Assembly (NCBI GenBank): GCA_018061485.1
Contig: JAGOUA010000007.1
Location: 7,986 to 24,818 of the forward strand
From: Patescibacteria group bacterium
Lineage (GTDB): Bacteria; Patescibacteriota; Patescibacteriia; 2-12-FULL-60-25
Reading direction: 5' to 3'
Length of the DNA stretch: 16,833 bases
Below, piece after piece: positions 12,309-16,833 of the stretch; the first letter of the stretch is position 1, and the number at the start of each line of letters is the position of its first letter. The notes beneath the pieces were generated by a model that worked only from the letters and a program-made list of their open reading frames with translations, had not been told where the DNA came from and did no database searches. The position numbers were made by a program, and so were the translations under genes.

Positions 12309-14222
12309 ATGGGAGCTCATTCATCATCTTCACCTTCTCGGTTCGAGCGATTCCGCCGCGCGTGGAAACGCCTCTTTTTTTGGCAAACCGCCTCTACCCC
12401 AAATGTAGAACGCGTCACCCCAAACACCCACGATCGGGCACTGGTCGCGGCTGTCAGCCGACCCTCTCGCCTCCCTCGTTGGCGACAGTTTCGGTATCTT
12501 TCGCACGTCTTTTCCAAACGAGAACGCGTTCAGTTTTGGACCGCCCTGACCTTTGGCGGGATTTTCCTCCTTTTTTCCGGAGCGCTCTTTCTTGAGCCGC
12601 ATATTATTCGTCAGCCCGCCGTAGGAGGTATTCTTTCCGAGGGCGTGATCGGTACTCCGAAATGGATCAACCCCGTTCTTGCGCCCATCACCAGCGACAC
12701 CGCTGATCGCGATATCGCGAGTCTTGTTTTTAGTAGCCTCTTCCGTTGGGATGGTCTCCTTCTGAAGCCAGATCTCGCCGTCTCTTCACAGCTCTTGAAT
12801 GATGGCAAAACATTTGAGGTACGTTTGCGCGAAGACGCTCGTTTTCATGATGGTCAGCCGGTGACAACGGATGACGTGGAATTCACCGTTACCCAAGCGA
12901 TAAAAAACCCTCTGTGGCGATCGCCGCTTGGCGCCAGCTTTGCTGACGTCCAGACGATTCGTATCGACCCGCAAACCATTCAGTTTACCCATGCTCAACA
13001 AACGCTGTCGCTTGTACAATGGCAAGAACTCCTCACGTTCGGCATTCTTCCCGGACATCGTTGGCAGGAGGCGACAGATGGAGGATCTCCCCAGCTCGCT
13101 GAAGAGAATCTTCGCCCAGTAGGATCAGGTCCATATGCGTTCAGTTCGTTTACCCGAGACAACAAAGGAGCGATTCTCGCCTATAGCTTAACCCGCTTTG
13201 AGGGGTACTACGGAGACAAGCCCTTTATTCAAGAGCGCGTCTTTCGCGTGTATCCAGATCGTCAGATCGCGGAACAAGCTCTGCAATCGAATCAAATCGA
13301 TGCACTCGCCTTCGTTCCTTGGAGCGAGCGTTCTGACCTTCGCCTCACCGAATCCACCGTCACCAAAATCGAACTTCCTCAGGTCACCACCGTCTTCTTT
13401 AATACGCAAGATGCCCTTCTGAAAGACCTAACCGTTCGCAAGGCACTTCAACAAGCCATCGATCGTGGACGCTTGATCGAGCTTCTTGGGCACGGAACGG
13501 CCGTTCAGAGTCCGTTCCCCTTCTTTGAGACGTACAGCACCTCTACACAATTACAAAACATTGATGCAGCGCGCACCCTATTAGAATCCGCTCGCTGGAA
13601 GGTTCAGCCCGAAACAGGGATCCGTTTTTTGCAGCCCGCTCCCGTCAGCGTGCGAACAACACGTGGAACCACCACCACGCCAGAACCGGCGAGCTTTAGC
13701 ACATCCACTCCTCTCACCATTTCCCTTCTCACGCCAGATCAAGGAGATCTTGGGATTATCGCCGATTACCTCAAGCAGCAGTGGTCATTACTTGGCGTCC
13801 AAGTCACCGTCGAACCATTAGATCGTCAAGAGCTCCTTCGTCGCGCTCTCGAAGAGAAATCTCATCAGGCGATTCTCTGGAATGTCCTCACGGCAAACGA
13901 TGAACGTCTTCTACCATTTTGGACAACGGGAGATCAGGCGCTCAACCTCGCTCAATGGAATAACGCCGCCCTACAACAAGCCCTCGGCGCCGTTATTCAA
14001 GCATCAAACACCGATGATCTTGCCCGCACGCGAACAGCCGTCGCAGAACACTTTTCCGCCAACATTCCGGCGGTATTCCTCCTTCGACCATCGCACGCCT
14101 ACATCCTTCCTTCGTCTGTACAAGGCGTAAAAGAGCTCCAAATCCGCCAGCGTCAAGACCGCCTCATGAGCACGCTTGCGTGGCACCTCAAAACACGATT
14201 TCGCTGGAAGTCTCTCCCTTGA
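12309..14222 (+). CDS. Membrane-anchored peptide-type solute-binding protein (SBP_bac_5 family)
   Basis: 637 residues. Instead of a lipoprotein signal, a basic cytoplasmic segment of about 73 residues precedes one membrane helix (74-95), so the binding domain is tethered outside the cell. The domain starts near 105 with GGILSEGVIGTPKWINPVLA, followed by SLFRWDG, DGKTFEVRLREDARFHDGQP (typical of family 5 oligopeptide/dipeptide-binding proteins), TTDDVEFTV, GSGPYAF, FNTQDALLKDLTVRKALQQA (the conserved VRxAlxxAiDR region) and a C-terminal LNLAQWNN segment. Family 5 proteins bind peptides, nickel or oligosaccharides; the ligand here is unknown. No ABC permease or ATPase genes adjoin it. The start is preceded by a hairpin, and the TGA stop overlaps the -35 of the tRNA-Leu promoter. 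Confidence 0.9.
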   Translation: MGAHSSSSPSRFERFRRAWKRLFFWQTASTPNVERVTPNTHDRALVAAVSRPSRLPRWRQFRYLSHVFSKRERVQFWTALTFGGIFLLFSGALFLEPHIIRQPAVGGILSEGVIGTPKWINPVLAPITSDTADRDIASLVFSSLFRWDGLLLKPDLAVSSQLLNDGKTFEVRLREDARFHDGQPVTTDDVEFTVTQAIKNPLWRSPLGASFADVQTIRIDPQTIQFTHAQQTLSLVQWQELLTFGILPGHRWQEATDGGSPQLAEENLRPVGSGPYAFSSFTRDNKGAILAYSLTRFEGYYGDKPFIQERVFRVYPDRQIAEQALQSNQIDALAFVPWSERSDLRLTESTVTKIELPQVTTVFFNTQDALLKDLTVRKALQQAIDRGRLIELLGHGTAVQSPFPFFETYSTSTQLQNIDAARTLLESARWKVQPETGIRFLQPAPVSVRTTRGTTTTPEPASFSTSTPLTISLLTPDQGDLGIIADYLKQQWSLLGVQVTVEPLDRQELLRRALEEKSHQAILWNVLTANDERLLPFWTTGDQALNLAQWNNAALQQALGAVIQASNTDDLARTRTAVAEHFSANIPAVFLLRPSHAYILPSSVQGVKELQIRQRQDRLMSTLAWHLKTRFRWKSLP

Positions 14223-14247
14223 CCCTGACCGCATCTGGTCGTACAGT
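14219..14247 (+). promoter_or_regulatory. tRNA-Leu promoter (TTGACC-17-TACAGT)
   Basis: TTGACC (14219-14224) overlaps the TGA stop of the preceding gene and is 17 nt from TACAGT (14242-14247). The predicted start near 14254 is about 2 nt before the mature tRNA 5' end. Confidence 0.75.
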
Positions 14248-14255
14248 ACCGCCAC

Positions 14256-14342
14256 GGGCAAGTGGCGAAACTGGCAGACGCACTGGTTTCAGGTATCAGC
14301 GACCGCAAGGTCATGAGGGTTCAAGTCCCTCCTTGCCCACCA
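14256..14342 (+). tRNA. tRNA-Leu (anticodon CAG), class II, CCA encoded
   Basis: The acceptor GGGCAAG pairs fully with CTTGCCC. The anticodon stem CTGGT/ATCAG encloses TTCAGGT with anticodon CAG at 14290-14292. The long variable arm GACC-GCAA-GGTC is diagnostic of a class II tRNA. The T arm is GAGGG-TTCAAGT-CCCTC. The discriminator A (14339) and CCA (14340-14342) are encoded. It reads CUG codons. Confidence 0.97.
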
Positions 14343-14466
14343 TTCTTCGCTCTTCGAGCTACGAATGGCACGCCATTCTTTCGCGGCAAGCGACAAGATG
14401 GCACACGCCATGAGTCAGCGAGAAGATCGCGAAGAATGTCCTTCGAAGCTTTATGCGAAGAAGGAC
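14341..14466 (+). ncRNA. Palindromic, cloverleaf-like 3' trailer of tRNA-Leu
   Basis: CATTCTTCGC (14341-14350, sharing the tRNA CA end) pairs perfectly with GCGAAGAATG (14429-14438). Inside are three hairpins: GAATGGC/GCCATTC (14363-14378), TCGC/GCGA (14381-14393) and ATGGC/GCCAT (14398-14411). A further hairpin, GTCCTTC/GAAGGAC (14438-14466), follows. No ORF convinces here. The block lies between the tRNA and its terminator, so it should be transcribed with the tRNA. It could be a processed small RNA, a palindromic repeat family or the remnant of a tRNA-targeting insertion. Confidence 0.5.
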
Positions 14467-14482
14467 CGATCCATGCAAATAT

Positions 14483-14503
14483 CCGCTCAAAAAGCGGTTT
14501 TTT
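14483..14503 (+). terminator. Terminator of the tRNA-Leu transcript
   Basis: CCGCT (14483-14487) pairs with AGCGG (14493-14497) around a 5-nt loop and is followed by six T residues (14498-14503). The stem is short but the U-tract is perfect. Confidence 0.85.
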
Positions 14504-14529
14504 GCTTGGAAAACGTCGTCATGTAACAG

Positions 14530-14569
14530 AAAAACCCCGCCGAGATGGTGGGGCTGGGCGAGGGTTTTT
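14530..14569 (-). terminator. Terminator of the 14599-15195 gene
   Basis: AAAAACCCCGCC (14530-14541) pairs with GGCG-A-GGGTTTTT (14557-14569) with one bulged A; T-runs stand on both sides. It lies 29 nt after the TAA of the minus-strand gene and faces the tRNA-Leu terminator. Confidence 0.8.
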
Positions 14570-14598
14570 CTTGCTTCACGTACCTCCTTATCCTTTCC

Positions 14599-15195
14599 TT
14601 ATCGACGGCCACGCTCTCCGCGCATGCTTTCGCGGAATTCGTGGACCTCTTGTCGGAACGCTTCACGAGCTTCTTTCCGAACCTCATGCTTCTGGTTCAG
14701 AACGGCCCGCTTGACCCATCCTTTCTTCATTCCATGATGCCCTGGAACGCCTTCTGGCTTATTCGCCTGAAGATAGGTGTGCAGTTCGTCGCGATACGCC
14801 TTTCGCTCTTCTTGCGGAAGTTTGAGCAGCTCTCGATGGAACGCCTGCATAGCCTGTTGATGCGCTTCACGAAGCGGCTTGAGCGCCGTCTTGTGCTGGT
14901 CGAGCTTCGTCTTTAGCGTAGCAGCAAGAGCTTCGTCCTTAGCCTTTTTCGCTTCAGTGAACGCGCGATGATCTTCGAGGAACAGCTTCATTTGCGCCTG
15001 TAATGCGGCATGGGCGGTTTTTACGCCCGTGAGCGCTTGAGCAACCGCCGCTTTTTGCGCGGGCAACTGATCTGCCGATACTACAGCCGGTGGTTGCTGA
15101 GCCGGATTTGCCGCAGCAAGAGCTGGACTTGCGAGCCCAACAAACGCCATCGGCACACCAAGCATTGTCGCGAATAAGGGTTTCAATACAGCCAT
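14599..15195 (-). CDS. Exported, helical Spy/CpxP-like protein; predicted ECF-sigma target
   Basis: 198 residues from ATG 15195. Residues 1-27 form a signal peptide (MAVLKPLFATMLGVPMAFVG, then LASPALA). The mature protein is almost all charged helix (about 40-145), with GHHGMKKGW (152-160) and a strongly basic helical C-terminus rich in Arg, Glu and His. Size, helicity and a stretch LPQEERKAYRDEL, loosely like the LTxxQ motif, recall Spy/CpxP/ZraP periplasmic chaperones, but I cannot claim homology. An alternative start at ATG 15243 has AGAGG upstream and would give a 43-residue leader. The promoter at 15261-15289 matches that of the sigma operon, so it is probably induced by the adjacent ECF factor, a position typical of envelope-stress effectors or feedback sensors. 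Confidence 0.7.
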   Translation of the reverse strand: MAVLKPLFATMLGVPMAFVGLASPALAAANPAQQPPAVVSADQLPAQKAAVAQALTGVKTAHAALQAQMKLFLEDHRAFTEAKKAKDEALAATLKTKLDQHKTALKPLREAHQQAMQAFHRELLKLPQEERKAYRDELHTYLQANKPEGVPGHHGMKKGWVKRAVLNQKHEVRKEAREAFRQEVHEFRESMRGERGRR

Positions 15196-15229
15196 ACACG
15201 AAAGAAGAAAAACAGATGAGTGATCATGA

Positions 15230-15257
15230 GGCGAGGTGAGCATGCCCACCTCTCGCC
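15230..15257 (-). repeat. Inverted repeat at the transcript start of the exported-protein gene
   Basis: GGCGAGGTG (15230-15238) pairs with CACC-TC-TCGCC (15247-15257) with a 2-nt bulge; the loop contains GCATGC. It covers the expected transcription start (about 15254), so it is either an operator or a 5'-terminal mRNA hairpin that would hide the alternative start at 15243. Confidence 0.45.
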
Positions 15258-15260
15258 TAT

Positions 15261-15289
15261 GATACGCGGCTCATCCACGTTTTCTTTCA
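15261..15289 (-). promoter_or_regulatory. ECF-type promoter of the exported-protein gene (TGAAAG-17-CGTATC)
   Basis: On the reverse strand TGAAAGAA begins the -35 (TGAAAG at 15284-15289) and CGTATC (15261-15266) is the -10, 17 nt apart. It matches the sigma operon promoter in both boxes and in spacing, and resembles ECF consensus promoters of the TGAAAC-16/17-CGTA type. No sigma70 promoter is seen here. Confidence 0.7.
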
Positions 15290-15316
15290 CGGAATGTTCC
15301 TGTGGCAGATCTATGC

Positions 15317-16156
15317 TTACCGTCCAAGCTCTAGTTCTTCTTTTCGCTCCCGCAGTAATTCTCGCAGGCGAAAGCGCTCTTCTCGACGCTCGAGTCGTTC
15401 ACGGCGCGCCTCTGGGAGATCATCCCGCTCTTGGAGCGCTTCTCGCTTAAACCACGGACGCGCCTCAAAGAGATGAACAGACGACGTTGCTTGCGGCGCA
15501 TCATCTGTCAAGCGAGTACTACCGCGTACTTTGAGACGCGAACCCAGCTCGATAGGAGGCGAGAGGAATGCTGACACAGGCTCTGTACCGATGTTCCCCG
15601 TCTGTAAGACATAGCGCTCACCATCAATACCTTCGAGGACCACCCCCTCGGTAGAGGTCGCTAGTAGCATACCCGCGTATCTCCCCTGTTCAGGCCGATG
15701 CCACACCGTTTCTGGACTAGGAGCCAGATCTTGATACACGGGAACAGCCTCGCGCACCCAACGATCAGGCACGTGTTCATACCCCGCAGCATACACAGCA
15801 CCACCAATCCCTACACTTCCCACAAACACCAGCGTCGCCACAATCCATGATTCGTATTTATAAGCCTTCGGTACTCCCTGCACATCACGAACCCCTAAAA
15901 AGAGAAAGGTAAAAAAGCCGGCGAGCCACACCACGGGCAACGCGCGCCAGAACATGCCCAGCTCCCACGCCAATACCCACTCTTGCTCTTGCGTCAGATA
16001 TAGCAGCGAGGCAAAAGCGATCCCGCCACCGATCATACACACGGCCCCGCCCATCCATAAAATGACGCGATGCGCTTGAAACAACCAGGCAGATCGAGGC
16101 TCGATCTTCTGTTCTTGAATGCGATCCAAGACCGCTTGAGAGATATCGTGTTGCAT
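15317..16156 (-). CDS. Putative membrane anti-sigma factor, three membrane helices
   Basis: 279 residues, 6 nt downstream of the sigma gene. A cytoplasmic N-terminus of about 28 residues (ISQAVLDRIQEQKIEPRSAW) precedes three helices (about 29-54, 66-88, 103-124). The KIxPxxxW motif just before helix 1 is one I associate with CPR membrane proteins encoded after ECF sigma genes; this is recollection. An external domain of about 110 residues follows, beta-rich (GRYAGMLLATSTEGVVLEGI, ERYVLQTGN, GSRLKVRGS), possibly OB-like. The last 45 residues are a very charged coiled coil (ARRERLERREERFRLRELL). No zinc anti-sigma motif (HxxxCxxC) is present, so any sigma binding would be through a short non-ZAS segment. 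The anti-sigma role is inferred from position, topology and the shared regulon. Confidence 0.6.
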   Translation of the reverse strand: MQHDISQAVLDRIQEQKIEPRSAWLFQAHRVILWMGGAVCMIGGGIAFASLLYLTQEQEWVLAWELGMFWRALPVVWLAGFFTFLFLGVRDVQGVPKAYKYESWIVATLVFVGSVGIGGAVYAAGYEHVPDRWVREAVPVYQDLAPSPETVWHRPEQGRYAGMLLATSTEGVVLEGIDGERYVLQTGNIGTEPVSAFLSPPIELGSRLKVRGSTRLTDDAPQATSSVHLFEARPWFKREALQERDDLPEARRERLERREERFRLRELLRERKEELELGR

Positions 16157-16162
16157 ACTGGG

Positions 16163-16744
16163 TTAGAGATCCGTCGTTTCGAGGTGATCGCGCAGCTTCT
16201 TCTTTGCTCGACTGATGAGCGTCGCTACGGTTCCCGGAGGCTTGCGCAAGATATCCGAGATTTCTTCGTACGAGCGCTCTTCAAAGAATCGGAGAATCAG
16301 CACTTCGCGAGATACGTCATCAAGTTCGGCGAGCGCCTGCTGAACACGCTCCGCTCGTAGCCGCTGTTGCACCTCTCCAAGTAGGTCCTTACCATCGTCT
16401 TGCTCCTCTAATCGACGAAGATCTTCTTCCGTAGGTGCCGGCTGCGGACGAACGCGCTGCTTGCGGAACCAGCTCATCGCCTCGTTATGGCAAATGCGAT
16501 AAATCCACGAAGAAAAGGCCATGTCTGGATCAAAGCTTCGGAGATTCACATAGGCTTTAATGAAGGTTTCTTGCACGATGTCTTTTGCGTCGTGATCATG
16601 CACGCAGCCTAAACGGCGCGCATACCGAAGCAGACGCGGTGAATACCGATCGATCAGCTCTTTGTACGCCTGTGGGCGCACCAGGCTTTCCTGTATGAGA
16701 GCTACATCAGAACGAACCTCGTCCATAGAACCAGTATCTCTCAT
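16163..16744 (-). CDS. ECF (group 4) sigma-70 family RNA polymerase sigma factor
   Basis: 193 residues. Region 2 runs from ELIDRYSPRLLRYARRLG through DIVQETFIKAYVNLRSFD and SSWIYRICHNEAMSWFRKQR. A charged linker follows, and region 4 is LAELDDVSREVLILRFFEER through SYEEISDILRKPPGTVATLI to SRAKKKL, the helix-turn-helix that reads the -35. Regions 1 and 3 are absent, which defines the ECF class. The start is the ATG at 16742-16744, because the ECF-like -10 ends 8 nt upstream, predicting a leaderless mRNA; a second in-frame ATG at 16726 is possible. It is the first gene of an operon with the putative anti-sigma factor and is probably autoregulated. Confidence 0.93.
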   Translation of the reverse strand: MRDTGSMDEVRSDVALIQESLVRPQAYKELIDRYSPRLLRYARRLGCVHDHDAKDIVQETFIKAYVNLRSFDPDMAFSSWIYRICHNEAMSWFRKQRVRPQPAPTEEDLRRLEEQDDGKDLLGEVQQRLRAERVQQALAELDDVSREVLILRFFEERSYEEISDILRKPPGTVATLISRAKKKLRDHLETTDL

Positions 16745-16752
16745 CCACTCGT

Positions 16753-16781
16753 AATACGCACGCGCTCGACGGATTCTTTCA
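16753..16781 (-). promoter_or_regulatory. ECF-type autoregulatory promoter of the sigma operon (TGAAAG-17-CGTATT)
   Basis: On the reverse strand TGAAAG (16776-16781) and CGTATT (16753-16758) are 17 nt apart. Aligned with 15261-15289, the two sites share TGAAAGAA, a central CGT-n-GA and CGTAT at identical offsets. No TTGACA/TATAAT pair is seen at this start. Confidence 0.7.
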
Positions 16782-16800
16782 GACTCAGTACCCTATACCC

Positions 16801-16833
16801 ATGTCTTGGCTATTCGAAAAAAAGCGTATTTCT
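16801..16833 (+). CDS. Start of an unknown plus-strand gene (partial)
   Basis: The last 33 nt read MSWLFEKKRIS in an open frame that leaves the window. It is divergent from the sigma gene. A weak promoter pair, TCGACG (16766-16771) and TACCCT (16789-16794) with 17-nt spacing, would put the transcription start at the ATG. Too little is visible to name a family. Confidence 0.35.
   Translation, partial: MSWLFEKKRIS

Noticed and set aside
1..16833. UGA recoded as glycine, as in Gracilibacteria and Absconditabacteria
   Set aside because: TGA ends at least three genes at sensible positions (4749-5687, 5821-6438 and the solute-binding gene), and no conserved gene has an in-frame TGA.
1..16833. CRISPR arrays, insertion sequences or rRNA genes
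   Set aside because: No regularly spaced direct repeats, no transposase motifs and no rRNA-like sequence were seen on either strand.

Overview
The window looks like a compact bacterial chromosome segment, most plausibly from the Patescibacteria/CPR group (Parcubacteria-like). This is an inference. It rests on a VirB2/T4SS-pilin-like membrane protein with cysteine-rich modules, a solute-binding protein anchored by an N-terminal membrane helix and lacking permease genes, an ECF sigma factor followed by a CPR-style membrane protein, and short intergenic spaces. TGA, TAA and TAG are all used as stops, so UGA is not recoded.

Layout. Positions 1-1300 hold the 5' end of tsaD (minus strand) divergent from a single-repeat EamA transporter and a histidine phosphatase. 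Positions 1339-1487 hold tRNA-Glu(UUC) with a consensus promoter and a bidirectional terminator. Positions 1509-2732 (minus) hold khpA then trmD, separated by a strongly structured spacer. Positions 2839-3112 hold a 66-residue orphan protein with its own promoter and terminator. Positions 3111-4652 (minus) encode an atypical protein kinase. Positions 4749-6438 (minus) hold two GC-rich unknown genes that carry Shine-Dalgarno sites. Positions 6571-6942 and 6999-9932 (minus) hold rplS (L19) and uvrA. Positions 10051-11924 (minus) form a dsbA-like plus cysteine-rich pilin-like operon. Positions 12029-14222 (plus) hold secG and an anchored peptide-binding protein. Positions 14256-14503 hold tRNA-Leu(CAG) with a long palindromic 3' trailer. 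Positions 14599-16744 (minus) hold an ECF sigma factor, a putative membrane anti-sigma factor and an exported helical protein. A plus-strand gene starts at 16801.

How the parts work together. Two links stand out. (1) The sigma operon and the downstream exported-protein gene each carry the same non-sigma70 promoter (TGAAAGAA, with 17 nt between TGAAAG and CGTAT), identical in spacing. This predicts an autoregulated ECF envelope-stress regulon contained within 2.2 kb. (2) A membrane-anchored DsbA-like oxidase lies 11 nt upstream of a protein whose exported part is two tandem six-cysteine modules with nearly identical spacing, which suggests a dedicated oxidase and substrate pair.

Translation signals also fall into two classes. 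Many genes (tsaD, the 66-residue ORF, kinase, rplS, dsbA, secG, sigma) have a -10 box 6-17 nt before the start codon and no Shine-Dalgarno site, as expected of leaderless or near-leaderless mRNAs. The phosphatase and the two GC-rich genes have Shine-Dalgarno sites. All functional calls are from reading the sequence; no database search was run.
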